Source of the DNA: Candidatus Hydrogenedens sp.
GTDB lineage: Bacteria > Hydrogenedentota > Hydrogenedentia > Hydrogenedentales > Hydrogenedentaceae
Length of the DNA: 63,745 nucleotides
NCBI GenBank assembly: GCA_035361075.1
Contig: DAOSBX010000018.1
Location: forward strand, 1-63,745
Direction of reading: 5' to 3'
Part shown: one piece after another, positions 27,431 to 37,962 of the stretch
How the letters are laid out: each line of letters starts with the position of its first letter
Numbering within the stretch: the stretch's first letter is position 1
Made by a program: the position numbers and the translations under genes
Notes under the pieces: model-generated
Databases searched by the model: none
What the model was told of the DNA's origin: nothing
Seen by the model: only the letters and a program-made list of their open reading frames with translations

Positions 27431-29365
27431 ATGAAGGTATACAAACGGATAATATTATATCTATTTCTAGTTCTTCTGCAAACCTCAGGGTTCAGCAGTG
27501 ACTTAATTTCCCAAAATAAAGTGTCAGAATATCTCGATAACCACATCCCAAAACTATTGAAACAACATAACGTATCTGGGACAGTCATGGCTATTGTGAT
27601 AGGGAACTCTGTAATCCTGAAAGCATACGGTACGTTGGGATTTAATGTAACGGAACCTATGTCAGCAGAGAACACACCTATGTATGTTGCTTCCATTTCA
27701 AAATTATTCACTGCCACGGCAATATTTCAGTTATATGAGCACAATAAAGTTGCCATAGATAAAGATATTAATCTTTATTTATCCCAACTCTCCGTTAATA
27801 ATCCTTTCGGTTCTCCTATTACAGTCCACCATTTGCTAACACATACTGCAGGATTTGATGACCGATTTTTAGGAATGGGAGCACCTACTCGCAATAAAGT
27901 ATTACCATTAGGAGAATATTTATCCAGAAGATTACCTCCTATTGTGTTCCCGCCATCATCCGCTATTAGTTACTCTAATCATGCCTTCGCATTATTAGGG
28001 CATCTTGTTGAACAAACCGCAGGGATAAATTTCAACGATTATATCCAAAAAAATATATTCGAACCTCTTGAAATGAATAATACTCGTTTTGATGGAACCT
28101 ATCCCGAAACACTAAAACTCCCAACCGCATATATTGAATATTTTGGCAAAACACAAAGAATAGACATGGACTTTGCTCAGACACCTCCCGCTTCAAGTTT
28201 ATGTACCACAGCAGAAAATTTTTCACATTTTCTAATTGCTATGCTCAATGATGGGCGATATAACAATATTTCTATCCTAAGCCCCAACACCCTCAAATAT
28301 ATGCAAACCACACAATTTAAACTTCATCCCTTACTTCCTGGTTACGCCTATTGCTGGGAAGAACGGTATATAAATGGAAAACGAGTATTACAACATTCAG
28401 GATTAACATGGGGATTTAGCAGTCATACCGTTATTATCCCAGAAGAAAAATTTGGATTATTCATATCTATAAATAAGGGCGATCATGCCTTCATCTATGA
28501 TGTTATATTTCCAGTAATAGAGGCATTTACATTGCCGATAAAAAATACACCAGAACTTCGCAAACATCCGATTTATGTTATCCCTTCATTTTACGAACAC
28601 ATAACAGGTTTTTATCGTCATAACAGGTATTGCCGAAGTGATTACTTTAAGTTAGCCACATTTCTGCCTGGTTTAGTTCCTGAAATATATGTGAGAGGGA
28701 ATAGCCAGGAACAAAGTTTAACATTGAAATATTTAGCATTTAATTCCTCCGAGTGGAAAGTAATAGAGTTAGGCGATATGCTGTGGGGAAGGGAAACGAA
28801 ATATGGAGCCATTTCAAGTTCACCTCGAATAACATTTATTCCAGGCAGTACCTTAGGGTCATTTCAATTAGTTATAGGCAATGATGTATACGAACCCCTC
28901 CATTTTTATGAAACGAAATTATTTCAGTATCTCCTATTCTCTTCATGTATAACTGTTTTTATTTTCAACTTATTACAATCTGTTTTAAACTATTTTCTCT
29001 GCCCATGTCTATTTAAAACCAGCAAAAAGTCTGTAAAACAACATAGAAAATACATTTCATTTATTGGGGCTATTTTCCTCCTATATTTATTTTCATTTTC
29101 AATTTATTTATTCATGTTTTTAAGACCACAAACATTGGGTTATGGAACACCTATTGGACTTTTTATTTTGCTACTCCTAACCTTTCCCCTCTTAATCCTA
29201 ACTCTTATTGGAACTGTGCGATTTATTTGTTCATTAGAAACAGTCCAGATACAAACATTCTTTGACTTAATGATATTATTAGCATGTTATGGAATGTTAT
29301 ACCTCTTGCATTACTGGAATATTCTTGATTTTCATCTTGCTTATTTAGAAACACTGATATACTAA
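27431..29365 (+). CDS. Membrane-anchored serine beta-lactamase-family protein
   Basis: 644 residues from the ATG at 27431, giving the signal MKVYKRIILYLFLVLLQTSG. The beta-lactamase/class C-type domain (about 35-370) has the SxxK motif as S88-I-S-K91 and a YSN motif in SYSNHAFALLGH. HSGLTWGFSSHTVI provides the third (HxG-like) motif. A beta-rich section follows, and about four hydrophobic helices end the protein (KYISFIGAIFLLYLF; FILLLLTFPLLILTLIG; MILLACYGMLYLL). The plan is like peptidases or esterases related to D-aminopeptidase or Pab87. True beta-lactamase activity is unlikely. It is divergent from the sulfotransferase gene with only 91 bases between the starts. Confidence 0.85.
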   Translation: MKVYKRIILYLFLVLLQTSGFSSDLISQNKVSEYLDNHIPKLLKQHNVSGTVMAIVIGNSVILKAYGTLGFNVTEPMSAENTPMYVASISKLFTATAIFQLYEHNKVAIDKDINLYLSQLSVNNPFGSPITVHHLLTHTAGFDDRFLGMGAPTRNKVLPLGEYLSRRLPPIVFPPSSAISYSNHAFALLGHLVEQTAGINFNDYIQKNIFEPLEMNNTRFDGTYPETLKLPTAYIEYFGKTQRIDMDFAQTPPASSLCTTAENFSHFLIAMLNDGRYNNISILSPNTLKYMQTTQFKLHPLLPGYAYCWEERYINGKRVLQHSGLTWGFSSHTVIIPEEKFGLFISINKGDHAFIYDVIFPVIEAFTLPIKNTPELRKHPIYVIPSFYEHITGFYRHNRYCRSDYFKLATFLPGLVPEIYVRGNSQEQSLTLKYLAFNSSEWKVIELGDMLWGRETKYGAISSSPRITFIPGSTLGSFQLVIGNDVYEPLHFYETKLFQYLLFSSCITVFIFNLLQSVLNYFLCPCLFKTSKKSVKQHRKYISFIGAIFLLYLFSFSIYLFMFLRPQTLGYGTPIGLFILLLLTFPLLILTLIGTVRFICSLETVQIQTFFDLMILLACYGMLYLLHYWNILDFHLAYLETLIY

Positions 29366-29495
29366 ATAATTATGTTAATGCAAATACATAAGTCTGTTTA
29401 TGCTTAAAAAATGTCTTACTTCTTTTAAAAACATCATAAAAAATGGTATACTTCTTTACACTAAATAAGTATTTAGGTATTGAAAGGGAAAAACA

Positions 29496-30017
29496 ATGAA
29501 ATATTATATCTATATTTGTATCGCTTTACTCGTGATAATGACCTCGTGCCAATCGGGACCTGAAGGTGGGGTTGTAAATAAGGTGCTTACTGATTTTGGA
29601 CTAAAGGAGAAACCAGAAGGTTATGTAAGTGAATCAGATAAAGTATTTCAGAGATTAGGTGAGGTTGGCGCTACGGAGTTGCAACGGCTTAATACAGAAA
29701 ACCGACATGGTACAATAAAATTTGAACAAAAAGGGGTCCGAGGTGAGTATTACAAAGAAGTGAAGGTATATCAACAGTATTATCCGATTGATGCAAAACC
29801 TGTAAGCCATTCGGGTGAAAGTGGTCAATCATACACTGCAACAATTGGATACTCTTATTCCACATACCGCAGTGCTTCGAAGCCCACACGGGCTGAAGCA
29901 GAAGAAGCAGATGCTGATATTCCTACTGGGATAGAAGGTCGTGAAATCTACCGGTACAACTTAGGTCCGGGTGGTGTTTGGAATGGAGAAAAAGGACAAA
30001 AAGTAAAAAGCAATTAA
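29496..30017 (+). CDS. Small lipoprotein of unknown function
   Basis: 173 residues with a type II signal peptide ending in LLVIMTSC, so Cys18 should be lipidated. No known domain is recognised. The mature part is polar and charged, with a Tyr- and Ser-rich stretch (SYTATIGYSYSTYRSASKP) and an acidic segment (AEEADADIP). GAAAGGGAAA lies just before the ATG. It converges tightly with purU, leaving 3 bases between the stops. Confidence 0.75.
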   Translation: MKYYIYICIALLVIMTSCQSGPEGGVVNKVLTDFGLKEKPEGYVSESDKVFQRLGEVGATELQRLNTENRHGTIKFEQKGVRGEYYKEVKVYQQYYPIDAKPVSHSGESGQSYTATIGYSYSTYRSASKPTRAEAEEADADIPTGIEGREIYRYNLGPGGVWNGEKGQKVKSN

Positions 30018-30020
30018 TCT

Positions 30021-30884
30021 CTATTCAAAAACGATTGTTCTTCGTCGATATACCATAATACGGTCTTCTGCATGTGCTTTAACTGCCTCAGATAATACCT
30101 TTTTCTCAATATCTCTCCCCATAACAATGAGGTCATCAACACTATGTGTATGATTTACATGCACGCACTCTTGATAAATGATAGGTCCTTCATCCAGTTC
30201 CTCGGTAACATAATGACTTGTCGCACCTATGAGTTTCACACCTCGTTCATAAGCCTGATGATACGGCTTTGCACCAGCAAATGCTGGTAAGAAACTGTGA
30301 TGAACATTGATGATGCGGTTACGGTAAACATTAACAAAATCAGAACTTAATATCTGCATATAACGCGCAAGAACAATAAAGTCAATATAATGATGTGCAA
30401 ATAAGTCTAATGTTTTCTGTTCCGCTTGCATTTTCGTGTTCGGATGCACAGGAATATAAAAAAATGGTACTGAAAAATTTTCTGCAACAGATTCAAGATC
30501 TGGATGATTACTGACGACTAATGCGATATCTGCATTAATCTCCCCATATTTGTGTTTCAGAAATAAATCATATAGGCAATGGTCATATTTCGAAACCATG
30601 ATGGCCATCTTCTTTCGTTCATCTCCAAATGAAATAGAAATATCCATCTGATATTGGTCGATTAACTCCTGAAGCTCCTTTTGGAATTGTGATTTTGTTA
30701 CCGTCATCTTGGAGCAATCAAAGTGCACACGCATAAAAAATCGATTGTCTATTTCTTCTTTATGTTGCTGGGCATGGATAATATTTCCGCCTCGCTCAAA
30801 AATAAATCGTGCCACATTATAAACGATACCCGGAACGTCCGGACAATGCAATCGCAAAACTGCAGTCTTACTGTTTTTCATCAA
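30021..30884 (-). CDS. purU: Formyltetrahydrofolate deformylase
   Basis: 287 residues, the usual length. An ACT domain (about 1-85) starts AVLRLHCPDVPGIVYNVARF. The hydrolase domain follows with DFIVLARYMQILS, NVHHSFLPAFAGAKPYHQA and ATSHYVTEELDEGPII, containing the catalytic Asn, His and Asp. It hydrolyses 10-formyl-tetrahydrofolate to formate and tetrahydrofolate, supplying formate to PurT-type purine synthesis or balancing one-carbon pools. GlyA lies 5 kb away on the other strand. Confidence 0.95.
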   Translation of the reverse strand: MMKNSKTAVLRLHCPDVPGIVYNVARFIFERGGNIIHAQQHKEEIDNRFFMRVHFDCSKMTVTKSQFQKELQELIDQYQMDISISFGDERKKMAIMVSKYDHCLYDLFLKHKYGEINADIALVVSNHPDLESVAENFSVPFFYIPVHPNTKMQAEQKTLDLFAHHYIDFIVLARYMQILSSDFVNVYRNRIINVHHSFLPAFAGAKPYHQAYERGVKLIGATSHYVTEELDEGPIIYQECVHVNHTHSVDDLIVMGRDIEKKVLSEAVKAHAEDRIMVYRRRTIVFE

Positions 30885-31138
30885 TTCTATCCTATGTGAT
30901 AGTTACTCTTTTTTAATTTATCACAGCTCTTTAAAATTATAATTAATTGCTATTCATCATAACGAATTTATATGTTTCTATTCATTTATGCCCAAATAAA
31001 AAGGTATAAATAATAAATTCTGTTTGTCGATTGTTATTTTACAATCTTGATGTACTGTCTTTTGTGAAAATAAGGAAACAAATATGTAAAAATAATAAAA
31101 CGTAACTTGTAGATAACACTGATTAAAGGAGAAATATT

Positions 31139-32926
31139 ATGTTAGAACGTATTGTATTATTAGTTGGTTTTCTGTTCTTATTTAATTCCTTTGCCCTTGC
31201 AGATAACACTTCCTTTTTCCCTAAGGGAGAATTAGAAAAACGTATTCTATGGGTTCAAGACCGTTTCGATTTTGTTCACGACCCTGCGTTCACAGACTCA
31301 TTTATTCTGCAAGATGTCCGACTTGACCCTAACTGCCCACGTCGCTTTCAGGAGTTTAGTGGGGACATCTCCGGCAGATTTTTAGAGGCTATTTCTGTAG
31401 AACCACGAGGAGAATATTACAAAATATGGGCAGATCGCATTGCTCATGGCATAATTAAATGCCAGAGAGAGGATGGACGGTTTGGCTATCCTGAACTCAT
31501 ATTTACTAAGGATAAAGTTGGTAGGGAGCACATGGCGTTACTTTGGGGAAATGGACGTCTCCTTGTCGGGTTAATTAGTTATTACCAAACAAAGAACGAG
31601 CCAGCAATATTAGATGCATGCAAAAAAATGGGCGATTTCTTTATTAAAATATTTGATGAATGCTCTCAACCGGAAGTTATTCAGCGATTGGTGAATCAAG
31701 GTGCAAATGGCTTTATTTGTTTTACACAATGGAGTGAAGGCTTAGAACTATTAGCCCGTGCTTCCGGTGATATGAAGTATCGAGAGACTGCAAAGAAAAT
31801 GGAATCATTACTTCAACCACCTCAAAAACAGCATTCCCACGGCTATATCACTACTTTGCGTGGGGATATGCTTATCTGGGAGACGACCCATGATACAGAT
31901 ATTCTTGCGAGAAATGAAAAACGTTTTGCTCAGTTGGTTGAGGAAGGATGGATACAAACCAATGGTGGTGTTGCGGAGTATTTTGATAAGACCTATCCGC
32001 GGGATGAAGGTTGTTCTGAGGCAGATTTTTTACGCTGGTGCTTACAACTATTCAAGGCAACAGGCAAAGAAACATATCTGGAATATGCAGAACGTTGTCT
32101 TTTTAATAGCCTGCTTCCTAACCAATTTGAGACAGGCGATTTTGGACATCATACCTTTGATGGTTGGGGTTACATATCTGCACCAGGACCCGGTCGTGCA
32201 TGGTGGTGTTGTACTATGCATGGACTGCGGGCAATGCATGATTTAAAACAATCCGTGATTAGCTGTCCTGAATCTGGAAAGGTGCAAATAAATTTTTTGC
32301 TTAGTGGAGAATACTATACAGACAATCTTGCTATTAAGACGCACCGTATAGGTGGGCAAAATGGAAGTTTTGACTATCAAATCAATTGGCTCACCGCCCC
32401 TGAGAATGAATGGACACTTATTGTCCGACATCCGACATGGGCAGAAACAATTGATGTTGTAATCAACGACAAACCCGAGATGACCAGTTCTAACCCAGGG
32501 GTAATACAAATAAAACGCGTCTGGGTTGAAGGGGATAAAGTACTATTAAAAGTCCAGCCTAAAATAAGAATATTAAACGCCGAACAAAAGGAAATCCCAT
32601 TTGACCAGTTGTCCAATCAACAAAAGGTCGCTGTTTTCATAGGACCCTGGCTTGTAGGTGTTAATGCAATGGAAAATCCGATGTTCCACGGCGAACCTTA
32701 TTCCGATAATATTATTCTTCTACCAAAAACACTTCAAGAACTGAGACAAAAAATTTACTTTGGAGATGAGGTTCGTTCTCCATTGCAGTCTGGACCACGT
32801 TTAACATTGCCCTATCGTCACTCTGGCTTTTCCGAATTATGTCATGTAACTCTAACCCCCATCTCGGAACGGAGTCGTAATATTGAAGTTACACACTCCT
32901 TCTGGTTTATCGCAAAAGTAGAGTAA
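31139..32926 (+). CDS. Secreted GH127/DUF1680-like glycoside hydrolase
   Basis: 595 residues with a signal peptide (LERIVLLVGFLFLFNSFALA). The (alpha/alpha)6 catalytic part has EFSGDISGRFLEA, DEGCSEADFLRWCLQLF and WWCCTMHGLRAM. The latter two correspond to the E-x-C and CC residues that bind zinc in GH127 beta-L-arabinofuranosidases. C-terminal beta-sandwich sections follow (WTLIVRHPTWAETIDVVIND). It probably removes arabinofuranose or a similar sugar from plant or microbial glycans. AAAGGAGA lies 7 bases before the ATG. Confidence 0.82.
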   Translation: MLERIVLLVGFLFLFNSFALADNTSFFPKGELEKRILWVQDRFDFVHDPAFTDSFILQDVRLDPNCPRRFQEFSGDISGRFLEAISVEPRGEYYKIWADRIAHGIIKCQREDGRFGYPELIFTKDKVGREHMALLWGNGRLLVGLISYYQTKNEPAILDACKKMGDFFIKIFDECSQPEVIQRLVNQGANGFICFTQWSEGLELLARASGDMKYRETAKKMESLLQPPQKQHSHGYITTLRGDMLIWETTHDTDILARNEKRFAQLVEEGWIQTNGGVAEYFDKTYPRDEGCSEADFLRWCLQLFKATGKETYLEYAERCLFNSLLPNQFETGDFGHHTFDGWGYISAPGPGRAWWCCTMHGLRAMHDLKQSVISCPESGKVQINFLLSGEYYTDNLAIKTHRIGGQNGSFDYQINWLTAPENEWTLIVRHPTWAETIDVVINDKPEMTSSNPGVIQIKRVWVEGDKVLLKVQPKIRILNAEQKEIPFDQLSNQQKVAVFIGPWLVGVNAMENPMFHGEPYSDNIILLPKTLQELRQKIYFGDEVRSPLQSGPRLTLPYRHSGFSELCHVTLTPISERSRNIEVTHSFWFIAKVE

Positions 32927-33006
32927 GCATGATTTGGCAGATTGAGTTAGACCCTCTACAAAAAAAGTTTTATTATTAAAAGATTGGTTATGGACTTGTT
33001 TTACTA

Positions 33007-33894
33007 TTACATAAGCGAGGTGCTGAAGTAACGTTCTGCACGGTCAGGAAGAACTGTAGCAATATTACCGGGGATTTTCTGTGCCATTATGCGGGCCGCC
33101 CAGACATTAGCACCGGAAGAAATCCCGACAAGCAATCCATAATCTCTACCTAAAGCTCGGGTCGTTTCAATAGCATCTTCATCTGTAACCTCTACCACCT
33201 CATCCACCATCGATACATCTAAAATAGGGGGGATGAAGCCATCACCAATACCTTGTATCTGATGTAGCCCCGGCTCATGTCCTAACAAGGCAGACACATT
33301 TTTTGGTTCTACTGCTACGATACGGACACCAGGTTTATGCTCCTTAAGAAACTTTCCGACGCCTTGCAAAGTGCCTCCACTACCCACACCAGCAACAAAA
33401 CAATCTATGTTTCCATTCATCTGTCGCCATAATTCTTTAGCGGTTTCTTCATAATGTACACGTGGATTATCGGGATTCTCAAATTGCTGGGGCACAAAGA
33501 CATTAGGGTCATTGGCTTGTATTTCTCTAACTTTGTTTACTGCACCAATAATCCCCTCCTCGGCAGGGGTTAAAATTAATTCGCCCCCTAAAGCCTTTAT
33601 TAACTTTTTCCGTTCGGCACTCATATTCTCAGGCATAACGATGCATACGCGATAGCCTTTGAGTCGACCAACTAAGGTAATGCCTATCCCTGTATTGCCA
33701 GAGGTAGGCTCAACAATGGTACACCCCGGTTTTAATCGACCATCACGTTCAGCTCCCTCCAACATAGCCAATGCAACACGGTCCTTAATACTACCGCCGG
33801 GGTTTAAGAATTCCGCTTTGGCAAACACACGTTCGCCTCGCAATTGAATTAATGGTGTATTTCCAATCAGATTTAAAATATTATCCGTTAACAT
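33007..33894 (-). CDS. cysK: Cysteine synthase (O-acetylserine sulfhydrylase)
   Basis: 295 residues, a little shorter than typical CysK. PLP-lysine motif: FLNPGGSIKDRVALAML. Substrate loop: EPTSGNTGIGITLVGRLKGY. PLP phosphate loop: GVGSGGTLQGVGKFL. The end has GISSGANVWAA. It makes cysteine from O-acetylserine and sulfide. It lies 17 bases downstream of the DapA-like gene on the same strand, with GGAGAAAGG before the ATG, so the two are probably in one operon. The CysK versus CysM subtype is not resolved. Confidence 0.93.
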   Translation of the reverse strand: MLTDNILNLIGNTPLIQLRGERVFAKAEFLNPGGSIKDRVALAMLEGAERDGRLKPGCTIVEPTSGNTGIGITLVGRLKGYRVCIVMPENMSAERKKLIKALGGELILTPAEEGIIGAVNKVREIQANDPNVFVPQQFENPDNPRVHYEETAKELWRQMNGNIDCFVAGVGSGGTLQGVGKFLKEHKPGVRIVAVEPKNVSALLGHEPGLHQIQGIGDGFIPPILDVSMVDEVVEVTDEDAIETTRALGRDYGLLVGISSGANVWAARIMAQKIPGNIATVLPDRAERYFSTSLM

Positions 33895-33911
33895 TTTTAA
33901 ACCTTTCTCCT

Positions 33912-34892
33912 TTATTTATAACGAGATAGAACTTCTTCGTATATCTTCTTGAATGCTTCGTATTCTTGTTTTGAAAGAGGTTGCCGTTGTTCGAAGTATG
34001 GATTGTTTTCAAGTACACGGGAATACTCACTTACAGGGAATCCTTTTTCGGTAATATACCTCTTGAAAAATTCTGTAGCATTAGGACATGTTCTCACAAG
34101 TAAATTCACATCTTCCTGCGCCTGCAAGCAGGCTTCCATATCCCCATCATCGTAATATTCGACCATGGCACGGATAATCTGTGGGTTAAGACTTGTCCCC
34201 TGACCAATACAAGCCCGACAGCCAAGTAATAACCCTGCATAAAATACCGTCTCATTCCCTACAATCAGTGAAAATTCTTCATTACGAACAGCACGAGCTA
34301 AATTAAAAAGATAAGCACCATCGGAACTTGATACTTTCCCTCCGACAAGCGTATCTAAACACGCCAATTTTTTTAATATCTCTGGTGTTAGACAATATTC
34401 AGGCCTTGTCCCTGGAGGTTGATAAAACAGTACTGGTATTTGAACAGCATTACATACCGTTTCAAAATACATACGAATCACATCTGAAATGGTCTCCTTG
34501 CCCCTCGGTAATAGAGCTTCAGGAATAGTATGCACAATACCGTCGGCTCCAATGTCCTCTGCGTATCGGCTGAGTAATATCGCTTCAGAGATGTATTGTT
34601 CCTGAAGAGGACGCCGATCATAATTTCGGTCCCAAATACCACTACAACCGATTAAAACCGCTGAATGTCCCTTTAATACAGAGCAAGCAAGCTCGGCAAG
34701 TTGTTTCACTTCATCGAAGGAAAATGTATACATTTGCCCCATACCCGAACGAATAAAAAAGGCAGATATAGAACCTTGTTGAATCATGTATTCAAGAAGA
34801 CGTTTCTCACCATCAAGGTCAATAGAACCGTCCTCACGAAAAATAGTAAATGTCGGTGCAATACTGCCATAGATATAATCAGGTACTTGCAT
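33912..34892 (-). CDS. Dihydrodipicolinate synthase-family (DapA-like) aldolase
   Basis: 326 residues from the ATG at 34892, where AGGAG lies 10 bases upstream; an in-frame ATG at 34967 would add 25 unlikely residues. The TIM-barrel family start is YGSIAPTFTIFREDGSIDL. The conserved Tyr lies in IPVLFYQPPGTRP and the Schiff-base Lys in LVGGKVSSSDGAYLF. This group includes N-acetylneuraminate lyase and 2-keto-3-deoxy-sugar aldolases as well as true DapA. In this sugar-rich region a keto-acid aldolase role fits better than lysine synthesis, but the substrate is not determined. Confidence 0.82.
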   Translation of the reverse strand: MQVPDYIYGSIAPTFTIFREDGSIDLDGEKRLLEYMIQQGSISAFFIRSGMGQMYTFSFDEVKQLAELACSVLKGHSAVLIGCSGIWDRNYDRRPLQEQYISEAILLSRYAEDIGADGIVHTIPEALLPRGKETISDVIRMYFETVCNAVQIPVLFYQPPGTRPEYCLTPEILKKLACLDTLVGGKVSSSDGAYLFNLARAVRNEEFSLIVGNETVFYAGLLLGCRACIGQGTSLNPQIIRAMVEYYDDGDMEACLQAQEDVNLLVRTCPNATEFFKRYITEKGFPVSEYSRVLENNPYFEQRQPLSKQEYEAFKKIYEEVLSRYK

Positions 34893-35025
34893 GAAAATAA
34901 CTCCTAAACAACAGAAAGTATAAAATTTTTTGATGTTATTATCGTATAGTCTACCCCCGTTTTCCAAATAGTAACCTTACTATGCTTAATAAAGGGAATA
35001 GAAAGGTGATTATCAGATATATCCC

Positions 35026-37104
35026 TTATTTTACAGGTTGTAGCCAGATGAAATCGATTGATACCTCCTTGTTTTCAGGTCCCGCAAATGTTAAGGTTAG
35101 TGTATGGTCACCTGCGGAGATGTGTTGTTTGCCGAAATTCAACTCCCGAGATACGGTGTGGTGCTCATCATACAAAGATGTCTGTTTGTCAGAGAGTATT
35201 TTGTCATCCCACTGGACTGTAAAAGAACCTGACTTGGGCGTATAAGCACAGACAAGACGGATATCATAATTTTTTTCTTCAGGCACATGTAGTTTAAAGG
35301 TTAACGTATCATTAATTTGTCGAGGTTTCCAAACACATAATCCTCTGCCTGCCCATAAATAGGAATTTATCAATTCTGTATTATCTGTTGAGAGTAAGCA
35401 ATCTTCAGCTTGATAGTAAATAGCGTTGTGTGCTGCTCCTTTAGGTTCGGGTAACCAACTCCAATTATCTTGTGTATCCAATGGATTGTATACATTATGT
35501 GGAATGGGACTGTGGTCATCTGTCGTTTCAGGGCGTGCATAATAATACGCAATTCGTGCATATCCCAAATTGTGAACCTCTGTATGAATTAGTAGTTCAA
35601 GTGAAAATGCTATATATTCTTTGAAGGGCACACGGTCTAATATAAGCCATCGATAATTGGACACAAATCCGCGGTTACCTGGTCCATCATTTCTTGGTTG
35701 ACCACAGTATGGATAATAGAAAATATCTGTAGCTGACCATGAATAATTATAGAAATCTTCGGAACCTGTCCCAAATATAGAAGGAAGAGGGTCATTATCA
35801 ACAAAGATTTTTTCATCTCCTTCACCCCACCAATTTCCACCTGAGGTCGGAACATTTGATGGGTTAAATACATGACTTACCGCTCCGACAAGGAAGCCTT
35901 TACCTTTCGCATAAAGGAAGGGTAAGTCATATGGACAGTTCGATTGAATCCATAATTTATCCTCACCTCTCCATCGTGCAAGGAAATACATAGAGCGTTG
36001 GGAATCCCATTCATAAGGTATTGTAATAACCTCTCCTTCTACTGTAATACTTTTATCTGTAACGTTCTGCAAAGTAATAGTCATTTCCGTTTGAAATGGC
36101 ATCGGAAAACGTGAAATAAGCCAGCCATCAGCCGTTACCTCGAGGGGTAGTGACTGATAGGGGTTTATCCCTGGAGATACCGCAAAATAATCTATAAGTG
36201 GACTATCCACTAAGGGCTCTTTTATCCCATCAGCATAAATTCGAAGTAATAACTCCCGATATGTTTGGACGGAAGTAATGTCCTTTACCCGTAATTTCAA
36301 ACCTACAACAGCACCAGTTTTTTTATCATTCCAAAGAACTTCATTCTGATTCGACAACAACTCCTTCTGGAAATCTGTTTTTTGCAATGTCTCTCCTGTC
36401 AGTAGTTTTGTTGGGTCTTTTAATGTAGTTGCTACTTTAATTATCATATCCTCATTCATTTTTAAATCGGACGGAGAAAATGTCTGGACTACAGTCCCTT
36501 CTGGATACTTACGAACCATAAGATGATAAAAATGAATATCTTTCCGTTTACCAATCCAGACAATTTTACATCCTTTTGAAAATGGCATGGGACAGTAAGC
36601 GGAATCTCGTTGGTATAGGCTACCATTTAATAATTCCTCCGTTATTTTAGTGTTATTAATAAAAGGTGAATAAGGATGTCTAAAAAATTCTTCGGCTGAG
36701 CCTTCGTATAACGGTTTTTCCATATCATCTAAATAAAGTCTTATACTCCCTTTAATAGCAGCAGTCCAAAAACGAACAATTGCCCCTGGACCGTCAATAA
36801 GTGCGAGAAGGTATTCCCCATCTGCATCATTACTTTCCTCTTTTAATACGGAGACAAAGCCAGGAATAGGCTCGCTACCAAACCCATCCGAATTGCTAAA
36901 CCAATCTTTATGGAGTCGTTGTACACTACGTCGGTCGTATGAAGAAAATTGAATCAGTTTATACTCCGTTTCTGGATACTCTACCAGTTCAAACAAATCA
37001 GTTAATTCACTAATTAAGTGTGTCGTTGTAATTACAGAGTTTGCATTTGCAAAGACACCACCAAGAAAAATAAACATGAGCATTAACATTGTTGTCTTTT
37101 TCAT
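35026..37104 (-). CDS. Secreted GH172 (DUF2961) protein with C-terminal beta domain
   Basis: 692 residues from the ATG at 37104, with AAGGAG 7 bases upstream. An upstream in-frame ATG at 37167 would place the signal peptide inside. The signal is KKTTMLMLMFIFLGGVFANA. The DUF2961/GH172 domain covers about residues 40-530, with the catalytic Glu region GTGSEDFYNYSWSATDIFY and GGNWWGEGDEKIFVDNDP. The C-terminal 150 residues form a carbohydrate-binding-like sandwich (QAEDCLLSTDNTELINSYLW). GH172 members act on fructofuranose or D-arabinofuranose glycans. A shorter paralogue lies at 38432-39493. Confidence 0.88.
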   Translation of the reverse strand: MKKTTMLMLMFIFLGGVFANANSVITTTHLISELTDLFELVEYPETEYKLIQFSSYDRRSVQRLHKDWFSNSDGFGSEPIPGFVSVLKEESNDADGEYLLALIDGPGAIVRFWTAAIKGSIRLYLDDMEKPLYEGSAEEFFRHPYSPFINNTKITEELLNGSLYQRDSAYCPMPFSKGCKIVWIGKRKDIHFYHLMVRKYPEGTVVQTFSPSDLKMNEDMIIKVATTLKDPTKLLTGETLQKTDFQKELLSNQNEVLWNDKKTGAVVGLKLRVKDITSVQTYRELLLRIYADGIKEPLVDSPLIDYFAVSPGINPYQSLPLEVTADGWLISRFPMPFQTEMTITLQNVTDKSITVEGEVITIPYEWDSQRSMYFLARWRGEDKLWIQSNCPYDLPFLYAKGKGFLVGAVSHVFNPSNVPTSGGNWWGEGDEKIFVDNDPLPSIFGTGSEDFYNYSWSATDIFYYPYCGQPRNDGPGNRGFVSNYRWLILDRVPFKEYIAFSLELLIHTEVHNLGYARIAYYYARPETTDDHSPIPHNVYNPLDTQDNWSWLPEPKGAAHNAIYYQAEDCLLSTDNTELINSYLWAGRGLCVWKPRQINDTLTFKLHVPEEKNYDIRLVCAYTPKSGSFTVQWDDKILSDKQTSLYDEHHTVSRELNFGKQHISAGDHTLTLTFAGPENKEVSIDFIWLQPVK

Positions 37105-37265
37105 AATATATCTCCTTCTATTTCTGAATGAAATATACAAAATTATGTCATTAATATATATTAACAAAAAAGGATGCCTTTTTAATTATTTGTGTGCTAT
37201 CTGTTTTTAAGGAAACATAAGATATGATATGATGTAGAAGAATCAACAATAGAAAGGAGAGATAT

Positions 37266-37937
37266 ATGAAAAAGAATAGTTACCTATTTGGATTATGCAT
37301 GCTGACATTGTTTGTACTAACATTATCTCCATCCATAACAAACGGTGATGACACCAAGACCAAAGATGATTGGATTTCTTTATTTGATGGCAAAAGTCTT
37401 CAAGGTTGGGTACAATTTCTACCAGACCCCAATGCTGACCCCGCAAAAACATGGATGATTAAAGATGGGGTCATCTTTTGCACAGGCGAGCCTGCTGGAT
37501 ACATACGCACAGACAAAAAGTTCAGTAATTATCAACTACAGTTAGAATGGCGATGGGTAGGAACACCAGGGAACAGTGGTGTTTTACTTCATGTTCAAGA
37601 TAAAGATGAAGTTTGGCCTAAATCTATTGAGGCACAGCTTATGCATGAAAACGCTGGTGATTTTTGGGTTATTGGTGGAACAGATTTCGAAGAGCACAAA
37701 AATGCAGATGACCGACGTGTTCCTAAACGTGCCAAAAGCAGTGAAAAGAAGCCAGGGAAATGGAATCAATATGATATATGGTGTGAAGGAGACTCTATTC
37801 GCATATTTGTAAATGGTACTCTCCAAAATGAGGCACACAAGTGCACTGTAACAGAAGGATATATTGCTCTACAAAGTGAAGGGGCTCCTATCGAATTTCG
37901 TAATATTAGATTAAGAAAGATAACGCCCAAGCAGTAG
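37266..37937 (+). CDS. Secreted DUF1080 3-keto-disaccharide hydrolase
   Basis: 223 residues with a signal peptide (YLFGLCMLTLFVLTLS). The LamG-like DUF1080 domain begins WISLFDGKSLQGWVQF and contains SNYQLQLEWRWVGTPGNSGVL and IEFRNIRLRKI. Members hydrolyse 3-keto-glucosides, usually after a Gfo/Idh-type oxidoreductase oxidises the sugar. GAAAGGAGAG lies just before the ATG. It is divergent from the GH172 gene and is followed after 25 bases by nikR. Confidence 0.88.
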   Translation: MKKNSYLFGLCMLTLFVLTLSPSITNGDDTKTKDDWISLFDGKSLQGWVQFLPDPNADPAKTWMIKDGVIFCTGEPAGYIRTDKKFSNYQLQLEWRWVGTPGNSGVLLHVQDKDEVWPKSIEAQLMHENAGDFWVIGGTDFEEHKNADDRRVPKRAKSSEKKPGKWNQYDIWCEGDSIRIFVNGTLQNEAHKCTVTEGYIALQSEGAPIEFRNIRLRKITPKQ

Positions 37938-37962
37938 ATATATTTTAAGAAAGGATAACACA